A stretch of DNA of 64,000 nucleotides from Lingula anatina (Eukaryota; Brachiopoda; Lingulata; Lingulida; Lingulidae). The DNA is taken from the NCBI RefSeq assembly GCF_001039355.2, contig NW_019775746.1, positions 1,155,947 to 1,219,946 of the forward strand. Direction: 5' to 3'. Made by a program: the position numbers and the translations under genes. Shown here one piece after another: positions 45,880 to 58,579 of the stretch. Numbering within the stretch: the stretch's first letter is position 1; every line of letters starts with the position of its first letter. The notes beneath the pieces are model-generated. The model had not been told where the DNA came from, did no database searches, and saw nothing but the letters and a program-made list of their open reading frames with translations.

Positions 45880-46060
45880 AACTCCCTGTTGTTAATTGAG
45901 CGCATTTCTTAAAAATATGGACTCCGAGGACAGCAACAGTGCATGTACAGAGCACTTCTTCATTGGGGAAGTGTCATGGCAACTAGTATTCAACAGTGTT
46001 CCACTATCATTAAGACTCTACAGTGACAGTCACCTATCAACTGGAGTGTGGCTGTGTCAG
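45880..46060 (+). other. Candidate 5' coding exon on + strand (low confidence)
   Basis: Between GTACCTTAG and the good donor GTGTCAG|GTACGTGT. From an ATG at 45917 it is open for exactly 48 codons to the donor in phase 0 (MDSEDSNSACTEHFFIGEV...). The donor lies just outside the MITE at 46071. The acceptor is weak, so it would fit better as a first exon. No family recognised and no partner exon found. Confidence 0.2.
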
Positions 46061-46070
46061 GTACGTGTGT

Positions 46071-46240
46071 CAGGGGCGGATTTAGGCCGTCTTCTGGGTC
46101 TTCCGGAAGACGGTCAGATTTTCAAGTTTACATTGACGGGTATCTAATTTTTTCTGTCGGAAGACGGTCAAAAAATAGAGGATGGATCAACAAAATATAA
46201 TATGGAAGACCGTCAGAAAATATCTCTGGATCCGCCCCTG
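46071..46240 (-). mobile_element. hAT-like MITE, CAGGGGCGGATCCAGA family, copy 3
   Basis: Ends CAGGGGCGGATTTAGGCCGT and ATCTCTGGATCCGCCCCTG; inverted relative to the copies at 9 and 38 kb. CGTGTGT adjoins both ends (46064-46070 and 46241-46247), a possible target duplication. This is the best preserved copy, 170 bp. Confidence 0.85.
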
Positions 46241-47631
46241 CGTGTGTGACACACCAATGACAAAATATTTACATGAAAGACACATTCACACAAAGCAACA
46301 GAACTTGATAACAAAAACTGGTCTTAAATTTTCATACTAAATGTTTTTTCATATGTTAAATCAGTATTACGGTGACTGTCAACTTAGCCAAAATGTTGTA
46401 TATGATTTATAAAGAGAAAAGAAAGGCTGATGCTTAAGACCAATAGCTACTTCGTTGTTGTGATCTTATCTACACATTTTATCCTGAATGGAATTTGAAC
46501 AAAAGTTTCCCTTTTCAATAATTTGTTAAACTCAGCCCCAGGTCCGATGGGAATCTTCCTAAAATGAGGCTGATTTCACTGCATACAGGACCCAGGCTCA
46601 GTTACAATTACCACACAGTGCTGATATCCTTGCCCACCAATCAGTGGCACAAATTACCCATATTGCTAATGGATATGACAAATTAATGCACAAACTAATG
46701 CAATTATTTATTATGGTAATGTTACATTTAACAATGACAATAATAGTAACAGATTATCCTTTGCATGAACACAACTCAGTGGGCACGTATAGTCACGCTT
46801 TTTCAAGAAAAACGTCCTAAATGTACATTATGGCAAATAAGTACTTTGAAAGAGTCCCATTACATTTACACGCCTACATTTGCATTCTCACTGTATATAA
46901 TAACCATGGCAACTGCCTTTTGTGTCTCTCGTGGTGCTTTATCCCCAAGTGGTTGGCACATTCCTGTCACGGCAGAAATAAAACATAGATTAATGTCTTA
47001 AAAGCTTTCTTTTGTCTGTACGTGCTACCTTACAGGTTACATAACAATCCAATTTATCAGTATTATCTTACCAAACGTGATAGATGAAAATATTTCATGA
47101 TTTGAATTGCACATAATTGTAGTCCTCACAACATGTTAATGGGCGTATTTCACACCATTATTGTCCTTGAAAAATAACAGATCTGAACATAACATTCAAC
47201 AACCTGCTCCATTTCTATATACTTCATTCCCTGTGTATTCATTTCCAGTTCCCTGTGGACTTATTTTGAACAACAAAAAACTATCAATGGCGGTTTCTTA
47301 TGATAATGGAGGCCACCAGAGATTAGCGATATTAAAAATGCCCCATAGCATTTTAATTAGCGTGGGCCGTCTGTATTCCCTACTGCCCATTTCCCTGTGG
47401 CCCTGTCCTGTCAGGGAAATTAAAGGCACAAGACCTAGTAGCATCTGTCGGAGCTTATATTGATCTATTTACACCAGGTATGTCTGGTGGTCTATGGACA
47501 TATACTTTGTCATGGTCATTGTAAATTGTAACATTACCATGATAAATTATCATTATTTTTTGTTGATGCTATTGTTATTATTTTTATCATTTTTTAAATC
47601 TCTTATCATAAGATAAAGTGTAGATATATCC

Positions 47632-47688
47632 GGCCATAGAATATTTTGAAGATATATCCGGCCATAGAATATTTTGAAGAAATTCACT
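47632..47688. repeat. Tandem duplication of a 29-bp unit
   Basis: AGATATATCCGGCCATAGAA followed by TATTTTGAA occurs twice in direct succession without change. Confidence 0.9.
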
Positions 47689-48149
47689 TGTCTTAATCAG
47701 TGGTTGGGCAATTTTATATCTTAGCACATTGTACATCTACTTAGTTATACATGAAAGTTATGCAAACTGTAAAATCCTTCCCCCTACAGTCTGGTGTTTT
47801 CTTTTCTATATATTTCTACATGTACTAGTAAAAGACTCTTTTTTTCAGCAATTCTGTTGTTCTGATGTATGATTTTAATGCAGCAGCAGCACATTTATTA
47901 AGGCCTTGAAATCCAGTATTAAGATCATGTTGATTATTCTTAATTATTCTTTCAACCTGAGGGACTACCCCCAGAGCATAATTCACTTCTAAAATATTTC
48001 TATAATTTGGCATCGCCAGCCAAGTGACGCATCAATAACCAATGGCGTTCTTTTATAAAATATTAACAAGAGAGCAATTTGTATCTTAATCTCATGTTCC
48101 ATACTGTTTTCATCCAAATCCCTGTGGATCTACCCTGTCAGATAACCTG

Positions 48150-48300
48150 CATGACAAATGCACTGGCAAAAGGCACACATCTCCCTGTCTCCCTCTGGTG
48201 GCAAAAGTAACACCTTCATCTCCCTCTAGTGGCAAAAAAAATCTTTGTCTCCTTTTAGTTGCAAAAGATGCATGTTTGTCTCCCTCCAGCAGCAAAAGAC
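48150..48300. repeat. Degenerate ~31-bp minisatellite
   Basis: Five or so units of GTGGCAAAAG, then A/T/C-rich sequence, then TGTCTCCCTCTA. It decays to the right, with the last recognisable AAAAG...TTTGTCT unit near 48400. Overlapping short frames here are repeat-derived. Confidence 0.7.
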
Positions 48301-51300
48301 GCATCACAGTGAAAAAAGGCACACCTCTTTGTCTTACTTTAGTAGAGAAAGAAAAGTATTTATGTCAGTTAAGTGGAAAAAGAGATATCTTTGTCTCTTT
48401 CTGTTGGGACTTTTCATTTCTCATATAACAACAGATATTCTGTCAGCAGAAAAAAAACTAGTATCTGTTTCACAAATCAACTCAATGACAATGATTTTTT
48501 TTTTAATCTCAGTGGCATCAATTGTCATCTTACATACAAAGAGCAATGTGTTCATAATGCCCTTGGGGAAAGAAATGCATTTCTTCCATTGTTCTCACCA
48601 AACACATTCCAAATTGATTGATGCACCACATGCTGTGAACCCAGCATAGCTAACAACATGCAGTCAACAACACCTATACTAGTATGGGGCAAAAGCACAG
48701 TAAAACCAATACAAAGAACAAGTCTTTTGATCAGATCCCTGTATCCTAAGATTGTGTTGCAACTGGTAAAACCACATTTCCTCTATACAATGGACAAGAG
48801 ATTAGTGGACCTTTTAAAAAATTCATAAAAATGTGAGCGCAGCAGGTGAAAATCTCAACGTGGATAAATCTAGAACACTTTCATCTTTAAGTTGACAATT
48901 CATACATTATCTTGTAAACACGACATACCTGAAATCAAAACTAAGTTTTTTGATCGGCCTTGAAATATCCTGCTGATAAAACCTGAATGATGAAAGCAGC
49001 ACATACAAAGTCACATAAGAAAAAAATCAATACTGTCAAAGGTATGGCATTTCACAAAATTACTTCTCTTTATTAAAAAATACATGAAACATTTATTTCC
49101 ATTATGATTACCCGCAGCAGATATGATTCGCTCATTAAGACCATTTTATGGCATTAGGAAAAATACAAGGTTTTTCCATTTGCTGATAATATGTATTTAA
49201 TGGACTGAACAGTTCACCAGTGCTTAGCATGCACTCTGTAAAGATTCCTGTAACAGGCGGAAATGTGTTATTTACTGATAATGTTTTGAGTTTTTTTTAC
49301 CTCAAGATTTGCCTATGAAGTGGATACAGTGTATGTAAAATTGCATATTTGAGATTCTAATGATTTAGCCTGATCATGAAACAGACTAAAATTTTAAGGC
49401 TTAGGTCCAATTTTAGACTTTACTTATTGAAATTTTTAGGAGAGGGGAACTGGTCCTGGTACACTGTGATGGCTAAGCAACTTGTTGATAAGTTATCTTG
49501 CTTCATTTATATGTCAAATCAACTCAAGGATATTATAAATGTTTAAATCAGACATTTTTGTACCAGTAACAATGTACCAGATTTATTCAACAGTGAAAGA
49601 CAACTTCATCTCTGTTTTACAAAACCACACCTCATAAACAATAATTTTCACAAATGAAGCACAAATGACTCGAGCCACGAATTAAGTACCCCTATGTAAA
49701 ATTACAACTTGGATTTATGAATTGTGATTCCTATCACTGTGGTCGTGGCTACTGATTTTACGTTTTACCTTCTTCATTTGTGGCGTTTATTTGGGCATTT
49801 ATGCTCACAAATCTGAGCTTCGCATTCACACATGCCTAATCCGTTTGTAAGGCCTGAATATGGTCAAGTAAACTTCACCCTACCTTGAAGATTAAGTGGT
49901 AAATATTTCACTGTACAGATGGGGTTTGTATTACAGGAAGACCAAAGACGAAAATGAGGTCAACCACCCTGAGCATCACAGCTTTAAACCATGGTGACTA
50001 AAAGGCTTTGAATATGACAATGTGGGCTGCATATCATGAGAGTCTTAACAATACAGTTAATTAATTTTATCTTTGAACTTTCCAGATCAAACCTCTTCAC
50101 AAATGAATTAGCAAAGAAATTATCTTACTTTTTTTTTTTTTTTTTAATATAGAAAAAAATGAATAATTTTCAGCAGGTACAAAAGGAGAAACTCCACTGT
50201 CTGGTATTTATATTCAGGGTGTTTGGAAAAAGCTGAGATAGCCACATGCTGAATTGGCCAACACAGAAATCAAGACAAGAATGCAATAAATACTGCTTGA
50301 ATGATACTATACTTCTACACAAATTACACCAAACTGACAAATAGGAAAGATCTCAATCATTTTCTTGTTTCAGTTCTTCCACCCACCCCTGTTACACACA
50401 GCGAGTCTGTTGTCAATTTGTAATTACAAACCCCATTACATCGTGACATCAGAAGGTGCAAAAACAAGAGAACAACCATTCTGATGCACCTCTAAAAAAC
50501 TGAAAAAAAAAATCTTAGAAAGAGCTACTGTCTGAAAATTAACACCCAAAGCTGTGAACTTTTTCATACTGAATTTATAATGTATGTAACTCCTATCAAT
50601 TCATACACAAGTCAGTTAAGGTGATTTCCACTTGGCAGCATATGACACCATGCTGGTACTACCCCTTTGAATGCAATCATTTCTCACCGAATTGCATGGT
50701 GACATATTTAGCCATCAAAAGCAGCACGTTTAGAGCAAGTCCCTTGCAGAAAAATTGTCTAAATGACCTGTATTCTCAAGTGAACCCAATCCATTAAAAT
50801 TAAGAGGCACAATGTGATATCATGGCAATCTGTGTATGATCTGCTAGTATCAGATCTCTTAAATTTGACTGTTTATGGCTCAAGAAGCCCCTAGCTGTTC
50901 TAAACATGACTTACTTACTCCAAATTCTGATCACAAATTATATTCAGATCAAGCACCCTCTACTATGGAAAAAGAGAATTCAACAATGGCAGACATAGAA
51001 TGCTAGCTACGTACCATACAGACATCATGCTGTCCTTACGCAATTTTACAGTTAACATGTCATAGTATATAATACAATGAAATCTATTCTGTAAAGACCC
51101 AGTACTGAATCACCCCTCTTTTTAAAAAAAAAACCCTCTAATCCTGCTAAGCTCTAGTGTCACTTTTCAAGAGGCTTTATATGCACCAAAGTCAATAAAT
51201 CCCAAGTCTGTCTGACAGAATGGTTAAATAGAAGCAGTTTGAACACAGCATTTGTTTTATGACAATTTAGGTAAATTAATGATTATTTGATTATTTTACT

Positions 51301-51303
51301 CTC

Positions 51304-51524
51304 TAAGGCTCTATTCCCATAGATTTTAGATCGATCTATCCCCGCGGGGAGTCTCACTAGATTACTTTCAGATAATCCGACTTAAATGTCCGTCCCGCCT
51401 ACTACAAGCTGTAAGGGGATAATTAACTTTCGTGTCCGCCCGGCTGACAGCTATTTAGCGTGAACCCCCAGGGAGTTAGGTCGATCTAAAGTAGGTCGAT
51501 CTAATCTATGGAAATGGGGTCTAA
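51304..51524. mobile_element. MITE, TTAGACCCCATTCCCA family, copy 3
   Basis: The left terminus TAAGGCTCTATTCCCATAGA is mirrored by TCTATGGAAATGGGGTCTAA. The sub-terminal GATCGATCTATCCCCGCGGG pairs with the GGTCGATCTA region, then GTCCGTCCCGCCTACTACAA and CAAGCTGTAAGGGGATAATT. About 221 bp, highly symmetrical, no coding capacity. Confidence 0.85.
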
Positions 51525-51837
51525 AACAAAGAGTTATTGTATGAAGTGATTCCTTCAAGCTGAGTGATGGGCCGTGACAGTTAAATGATTTAACGAAAAA
51601 GATTGTGCTGCCATCTATCTGATGCACTGAATATACAACATGATCAGGACTGGGGTTGGGTTAATTCCCAGAAGAACACAAGATGGGAAGTTGTTCTACA
51701 CTGACTATTATTCTTACACCATGAATGATGAAAGCAGTTTGCTTTAAATTGTGTTGAAGTAGCAGGCCACATGATTAGCTGATTAAATAGAAGACCTCCG
51801 AATTTGCAGAGGTGTGAAGTCTCTTGGTTCCTTGTAT

Positions 51838-51840
<3 letters not shown>

Positions 51841-51911
<71 letters not shown>
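51841..51911. repeat. (GA)n microsatellite
   Basis: Perfect dinucleotide tract of about 35 units, the longest in the window. Confidence 0.95.
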
Positions 51912-51913
<2 letters not shown>

Positions 51914-52377
51914 AGTTAACTTTAGAAAATCTCATGGGGCAACTTTTCATCAATCTTAAAGAGAATAGAATTTTTAAAAATATAGATATTTAAAATAAAA
52001 TTGTCCTTCTTATCCTCACCCTATCCTACAGTGCAATCTCTATGGCAGCCAGCTGGTTGCTGATGTCATTTCATATATATAGCTGTAAATATCCAGGGAC
52101 AAAAATCTCTGTTGCATGGTATAGATTGAGCAAGCTTACATCATCCTCTGCACAGCAGTGTTTTCCCAAAACTTCTGTAAACCAATTCCCTGCTGTCCAA
52201 TCAATCACAGCACCAATTTCCCAATATTTGATGCTTTACTTCATCTCAAGACGAGACGAGAACGTTCTCAGGTTGCAGATAACATCACGAAGACTAATTT
52301 AAGATTGATAAAAACATGAGGTCAACAATCTCTTCACTTTACTTCACACGTCACAACCTTTAAATGTCCAGTCACCT

Positions 52378-52609
52378 TTAGAGACCATTCCCACAGATAT
52401 TTAGATCGATTTATCCCCCTGGGGAGTCTCATTAGATTGCTGTCAGCTTAACCAGATTAAATGTCTGTCCCCCTTACTAAAAGCTGTAAGGGGGTAATTA
52501 ACTTTTGTGTGTGTCTCGGCTCCCGGAAGCTGACAGCAATTCAGCGTGAAACCCCAGGGAGTTGGGTCAATCCAGATGGATCGATCTAAGTATGGGAACC
52601 CAGTCTAAG
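52378..52609. mobile_element. MITE, TTAGACCCCATTCCCA family, copy 4
   Basis: Starts TTTAGAGACCATTCCCACAG and ends AGTATGGGAACCCAGTCTAA. It shares with copy 3 the phrases GATCGATTTATCCCC, GGGGAGTCTCATTAGATTGC, GTCTGTCCCCCTTACTAAAA, GCTGTAAGGGGGTAATTAAC and GCGTGAAACCCCAGGGAGTT. Lies about 850 bp from copy 3. No coding capacity. Confidence 0.85.
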
Positions 52610-54110
52610 CATCATCTCCAGCCAGCCTTAACTCCATGAAATTCAATCTAGGCAATGATTTCCAGGGAATTGTCTCCTATATTTAGCTGGGATATGCCGT
52701 CTTACCCTAGATATCTTTACAAGACATTTCCTTGGTTAATGGGGTCTGATCCTTCCTCCACTTTCACTCTGCTTTAACAAAATATAATCAATTTCTCAGC
52801 TTATGTTATGCACTGCCTGAAGAGGGCCACAACATCTGTCTGTTTTCTTGCTAAAATATCCATTTGTGCTTGGAAAAATTTGCATTTGTATTAGATTTCT
52901 TTGGCATCATCATTTGTATTAGATTTCTTTGGCATCACCACTTAATTTTTGATTGAAATCACTAATGATGCAGTTTAATCCAAGTAAATGTCATATTACA
53001 GGCTTGCAGTCAGCAGTTTCAAAGTGGAGGGGGGGGGTATTTTTCTTTTGAAAATGTGGACCTTTTTTTAACCCCCTTGTTGATCAAATTTGGGAAATGA
53101 GACAGAACCTACATTACAACAAATTTTGATCCAGACACAATAACTTCACACAGTATCTGTTTTATTTCATCCTTTTTATAAGTCTGGCAACATTCTCTTT
53201 ACCTTTATAACAGTCGACCTGATAAAATAATGCAGGATGATTGGATTTGAGCAAATAATGATTTAGATATATAAAGATATCCCCACCTTTTATGATCTAC
53301 GGAGTTAAGCTATAAGCTTTGCGTAATCCAACATAATATTATGTAATTGGCAGCTCGCGAACCACGATCCATTATGTAGGAAGTGACTCCATTGCCCCAT
53401 TACTTTATCCATTATCAACCCTTAGATCATAAAATGAACAAAAATTGATATATGAATATAAAATCTTAGCTAATGATAAAGGGTAGTTATACACCTTATA
53501 CAGGAATAAATAATTTTCAGATAGGCAGTAATTGGAAGAGACAGGGAGTAAATAGAAGGGATTTTTAATACCAATGCTTAAGTGCCGTATGACATTTATC
53601 TTATCCTAGATCATTATAACAGATAGTAGATTTGCAACTATCAAATAAAATGTTTTAAATTTCGACTAAAAATCGATTTCCATGAATATGTCGGACCTTT
53701 TGATCTCGGCCAAAAATAATGCATCCATTCACTCCTGTATCAAACTAGGGGAACTTGAAAATGATATTCCCAATCAAAAGCAATCTGACATCTGCCTTTT
53801 ATTGGGTCTCCACATTGATGCAAATAAATAAGGTTTACATGTTAAAAAACACCAACACTGGTCGATGGGATCAATGGTAATTTAGAAACCAATGCAAACA
53901 GTCCCAACAATCCCGTGAGCCAGTAATTGAAAAAGATATCCAAAAACAAAATGCTCAAATGCAGAATGACACCTGTCCGTTTTCATTAGAAAGATAAGTG
54001 GAAAAAAAGTCCCGTAAGCTGTCAGCAAGAAGGTCAAGGTTAATTCAGCAACCACTGTGGGTATACACAGACCAATATGTGACCTTGCTGCCCTTCCTAC
54101 CTGACTTTAT
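52610..54110. other. No gene detected; possible conserved non-coding DNA at 53190-53430
   Basis: A 30-bp tandem pair (TTTGTATTAGATTTCTTTGG then CATCAT/CATCAC) lies at 52881-52940. A partial hAT-like MITE lies at about 52999-53085. The 53190-53430 stretch, with ATTATGTAATTGGCAGCTCG and CCATTATGTAGGAAGTGACT, looks less random than its flanks but cannot be judged alone. Confidence 0.4.
52999..53085 (+). mobile_element. hAT-like MITE, CAGGCTTACAGCCAGCA family, truncated
   Basis: Starts CAGGCTTGCAGTCAGCAGTT and shares TTTCAAAG, GGAGGGGG and GTGGACCTTTTTTT with the copy at 54111. The right end is missing or too diverged. Confidence 0.55.
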
Positions 54111-54279
54111 CAGGCTTACAGCCAGCAATTTCAAAGGGGAGGGTCGTTTCTGAAAAAGTGAACCTTTTACCATAAAACCACTGTGCATCCATATCAAATT
54201 TTTATTCAAAGTGGACCTTTTTCAAGCAAAAAGGGCAGTTCATTCGAACCCCCTGAACCCCCCCCTGGCGACAGGCCTG
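54111..54279 (+). mobile_element. hAT-like MITE, CAGGCTTACAGCCAGCA family, full copy
   Basis: Starts CAGGCTTACAGCCAGCAATT and ends CCCCCCTGGCGACAGGCCTG, giving inverted ends CAGGCYTNYAGCCAG/CTGGCGACAGGCCTG. The interior has GTGAACCTTTTACCATAAAA and AAAAGGGCAGTTCATTCGAA. 169 bp, no coding capacity. CAGG...CCTG ends and size are usual for hAT-derived MITEs. Confidence 0.75.
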
Positions 54280-56312
54280 TTAAAGTTTATTGCTAAAGAA
54301 GGGTAGAAAGAAGTGAGGCTAAAACAATGAAAATATTCCTACTAGTAAGAGGAACAGCACTCAGAGAGCCCGTGTGTGTGTGTGTGTGGGGGGGGGGTGA
54401 GGGGAGGGCACGCTTTTTTCAGGAACTTTGATTCCATGATCTATTCCATTTTTATTATCTACCTCATCTCTTGTAACAAGGCATATTTCTCATTTCAACT
54501 AAATTTGGAATTTTGTTATTCCATACTGATAAAACTGATGCTTATGACTATAAATTATGAAACCTTTCGATCACCAATTGTGACAGCTCAATTCTGACAT
54601 ATGGCTTTATGGTGAAAATGGAGAAGCTGTTCCCCTGTCAGTCTGATGATGAAATTATATATTAAACTGTAATTTGTTATGCTATATCTGCATATTAAAT
54701 CCAGTTCCCTCTTATCTTAACTGACACACCAAAAGAAACTGACATAAATCTAATATATATGCACAACGCCTGCCTGTCGGTTATTTCCAGACAGAAGACT
54801 CCACATGAAGATTTTCTACTAAATCTTTGACAGCCAAACCATTTACTTGACGTCCCTCTGAGATGCACATCAGGAACCTTGGCGTGATCAGCGTAACCAT
54901 CATATCACCATCTAATCCATCCTATAGATTTTTTTTCTTTTCGAGGAGAAGCATGTTGGCAGAAATTCCATGAATGGACCATTAAGACTGGTTAACCCAA
55001 TCCTGACAGCATTTTGTTATTTTGTCTACAAACAGAAATGTATCCAACTGCCTAATGACCAATTACAGGAAGATTTAAGCCCGCCAAATTGGATACCTCT
55101 TGCTCGAAACCAATAGCAGATTAATTATTCAACAGCATCAGGATATTTGGATTGCTTTACCTTATGTAGACAAAGTTTTGTCCATTATAGGATACGACTG
55201 CCCCCCCAAAAGAGCCTAAGCAAACTGTTGCGCACCATGATCGTAAAGAACTGAGCCAAACTTTGCCTCAAGTAAACAAGCCTTATTTCCATTGGCAGAC
55301 CTTTTGTGGGTATAATGTCTAGGAACATTAATGTTACTTGTGTGTTACACCAATTTATTACTAGTTATATAAACACACTATGCGTCAAATAAACACATTA
55401 CATGATTCACATTAATATTTCAAGTTACCAGTCGTATTTCTAGTCACATTATGACAACTTTATTTGCAGAACACGTTTCCAACAAAAACTTCAATGTAAG
55501 TACTAGTACTAGTTTCAAGACAAGGCAACCACTAATTATGTTCTTGTATACGGTATACAGTCGATGACTCTTCTTGTAACGGATTTATTCCATGACTGGC
55601 CCTGCAAATGACACCTAGGGTAACTACACTCATATTTCACTTACAAAAGGACAAAAAAGAGCAGGGAAAGCACTATATGTGAATTGAAATACAGGCAAGC
55701 GTACACATCTTGTCAGTGAAATAGAAGTGATTTATCCTATTGTTCCAAGTGCCGGCCATAGGATAAGTAATAGATACAGAATTTTACCATATTTGCACAA
55801 GACCTAGATCAAATTCTGATTCAGAGCAGACGTATTCCTAACCAAAATGGTTGTTCGTTTGAACCTAAGCACACCACTATCTCATGCCTGCAGACTAAGG
55901 CACATGTTTGGAAGGTGTTCGCAAAATACACAATATTTGAGTCTTTTTTTGGACACTGGCTGCAATAAATTGATTTTTCACAAATGGATCACTAACGTAG
56001 AAGTGATTATTCCACCTTCCTATGGTAGAAATTGTAATTGAAAATTTGCTGGGATTTTGTATTTTAACTTGAATGTACTACTCTTGATCTTAACTGAAGA
56101 GCATACAGATGTTTGTTACATAAATCTATCATTTTGACAGACACATAAATAACTTACAAAAACTATTAGCTGTTTTATTTGGGTTTAGAATCCCACAGGA
56201 TGTTTTATTTCACTGTTAATTGGCGATAAAGAGCAATCCCGGATTTACTAAGTAAGACTTACGTCAAACAAATGTCCGTCTTTCAAACTCATTAATTCTG
56301 ACCTTCACACTG
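54280..56312. other. No gene detected
   Basis: A (GT)n-G(n) tract lies at 54372-54397. The 54960-55200 stretch is repeat-free and has forkhead- and homeodomain-type words (TTGTCTACAAACAG, CTAATGACCAATTACAGG, GCAGATTAATTATTC); it might be regulatory, on composition alone. Short frames around 55847 show no domain. Confidence 0.4.
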
Positions 56313-56405
56313 TTAGACCCCATTCCCAGAGACACCACTGATCTACGCAGATCAATCCAAGTCTGCAGGGATTCTCGCTGAGTGCAGTCAGCTTAACTAG
56401 CGAGC
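56313..56405 (+). mobile_element. MITE, TTAGACCCCATTCCCA family, 5' half only
   Basis: Begins TTAGACCCCATTCCCAGAGA and continues GATCTACGCAGATCAATCCA and GGGATTCTCGCTGAGTGCAG, matching the left arms of the other copies. The right arm is absent, so this is a truncated copy. It preserves the cleanest terminal sequence. Confidence 0.7.
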
Positions 56406-58360
56406 CATTAATGTAAGAATGAGTTAATTAATCAATAATAATGAGAACTGAGCGGCCTGGGTGGAGGACTATGCTCTCTGGGTGATTTTCCAGTTATAAC
56501 TTCAATCTATTATTATTGTTGTTATTAACATAGTCATTATTCTTAAATTAATGTGACTGCCTCTTTAAGTTAACAGAACTGCTTTAACTGCAAAATATTT
56601 TTTTATTGTTCGAAATAGCTCGGTTATGCCAGGATCAGTTTATGTTAACTGTTACTGAATTGGAAGATAGGAGTCGTGAGCTGACCGTGCCTGAGCGTTT
56701 GGTTTTTGGTTTTAACATATTTATATTTAAAGTAACTGAATAAACTGATAATTACCATGGCATAAGGTGGGTTCTAATATTTTCTTGCGACAAGTAATAA
56801 ATGAATGTGCCTGTAAATGTAATTGGCTCTCTCCTCTAGTCTTAATGTGGCCTTCAAAAAAAGATCTACAACATTTCAAAAACTCAGGACATAATTTATG
56901 ACCTAAAAAACATTAAGTAACCCTTAATCCATGTTTTAAGATAATACCTAGTTACACACATTGGTGAAAACATTTTCTTCTCATCTCATGCAGCTACCAT
57001 GTACTAGTCCAGAGATCACAATCTGGCAAACCTGGGCTTAATTCAGCTATAAGACCAGAGAGAAATATGGTATATTTCGCATTATTTGAACATAATTCAA
57101 TCTGTTATACAAAGAAAAAGTACTCACTTAACCAAAATGGCTAAGGACAGCAATTCATCATCCACATAAGAGTTGCGGCTCTTTTTTATTCAGGGTAATA
57201 TAATAAATCCACAACACATATTTATGACCTTGCACTAAGGAAGTAATAATTCAGAAAAACAAATCATTATTTAAAGTAACTTGTCTATTCAGACGTTTGC
57301 TTGGAAGAAGATGAATTTAGCTCTGGGAAACCACCCAACCAATACAAAAATAGCATCCCTAAGAAATTTAGATGTATATCATCCAGCAGCATTTACTTAA
57401 AGAATCTCTCTCTCACTCTCTCTCTCTAATCTTCATGATTTTTTTTATTTTTTTTTTTTTACAGGAACAAAACACAATCATACCACTAAGTAAAGACGCG
57501 CACACTTACATCCATAACTGTTATCACTATGCAGTGGGGTATATTTGTGTGCAAAAATCAGTCAATGCAGACATCCCGCAATGCCTCTGATCACATCATC
57601 TGGTGGCACATTTTGGACCTAAAACGGTTTAGGCTTACTAGTCTGAATACACCTTATTTTCCTAAGATAGCTGTTGAGTTACCAAATGTCAATGTCATTT
57701 CTTGCTGAAACCTCCCCCAAATGCACTTAAATGTATTCCATTTCAATTTCCACCGACACTTAAGCAATGGCATGGTTCACCAGTAAAACTAGACACTAAA
57801 AGGTTTATTTTAATGGATGAATTTACCTTCAATGACCATCAAATTTCTCTCAGATGGACCTTTTTATCCACTGTTTTTATCAAGTGCAAATCGGTTCAGA
57901 ATATAATGTGACAGCGATGTCTTTATCTGTGGAAGTTAGACTGCCTTGAGGCTTTTTTAAAAACATTGTTGAGTAAGATAATAAAGAGTGGTGACGAGTG
58001 TACATGTGTACGTATCAGTAAAATATCATGTTCATGTATATTTGCACCCATGTATACATGCTAGTCTTAAGTTTACAATGTAAGGAATTTGTGCACATTT
58101 TTATATTTCAGACATCTGATTCACTACAACAGTTACATACATCACAAGTATACATAGCTCTTATTTATCACTAGTGAGAAGAAGGAATGGTTATTCTTCA
58201 GGAAGGTGGGAGATCTTCCCCTCAAACATTCTTCTTGGAATCTACTGAATTCTCCAGGATTTGAACCTTTTACATATTTTCAAAAACAATTTTTGTCCAG
58301 AAATATGAGTAAAAATAAATCCCACACTTGATTTACTTTTTAAGCAGGAAAAGCACTTAC
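56406..58360. other. No gene detected
   Basis: AT-rich with a (TC)n and T-run patch near 57403-57462. An AATAAA on the - strand (TTTATT at about 57803) could end a leftward transcript containing the 58361-58579 exon candidate. No coding frame recognised. Confidence 0.45.
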
Positions 58361-58579
58361 CAAGAAGAACGAATTCACAGGAGAAAGTTGACAAGTCCAA
58401 TACGATGGCTCTCAGCAGTGAAAACAAGTGAAAAATTGCTCAGTGAACTGGAACAGTCTTTAACTACTCCAGGAGAGTAGCAGCAGCAAAATAACAAGAT
58501 TTTTTAAACTATTCCTGCAGCCTCCTCTTCCTCTTCTCAATCCTCTGCTTCGTAGACTCAATCGTCATTAACGTCAGAC
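58361..58579 (-). other. Exon candidate on - strand with short basic reading frame
   Basis: On the - strand an excellent acceptor (CATCTTTCTTTTCACAG, ending at 58580) and an excellent donor (TCGTTCTTCTTG|GTAAGTGC, last exon base 58361) bound 219 nt. Only one phase is open after the acceptor. It reads LTL then MTIESTKQRIEKRKRRLQE and stops at TAG (58509-58511). Because a donor follows the stop, either this is a penultimate exon with an intron in the 3'UTR, or it is a 5'UTR/non-coding exon with a small upstream ORF. No family recognised. A further strong donor on its right (59800) could belong to the preceding exon. Confidence 0.35.

Larger units (their letters stand above)
46241..51303. other. 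No gene detected; possible conserved non-coding DNA at 47225-47470
   Basis: The stretch 47225-47470 is less AT-rich than its surroundings, free of simple repeats, and rich in regulatory-looking words (GCATTTTAATTAG, and TTTCCCTG/CAGGGAAA as an inverted pair). The stretch 47840-48050 also has homeodomain-type words (TTGATTATTCTTAATTATTC). Small tandem repeats at 47632-47688 and 48150-48300 are listed separately. No coding frame recognised. Confidence 0.45.

Noticed and set aside
48198-48649. 134-codon ORF and its neighbours
   Set aside because: The N-terminal part is a degenerate ~31-bp minisatellite and the remainder is unremarkable AT-rich sequence.
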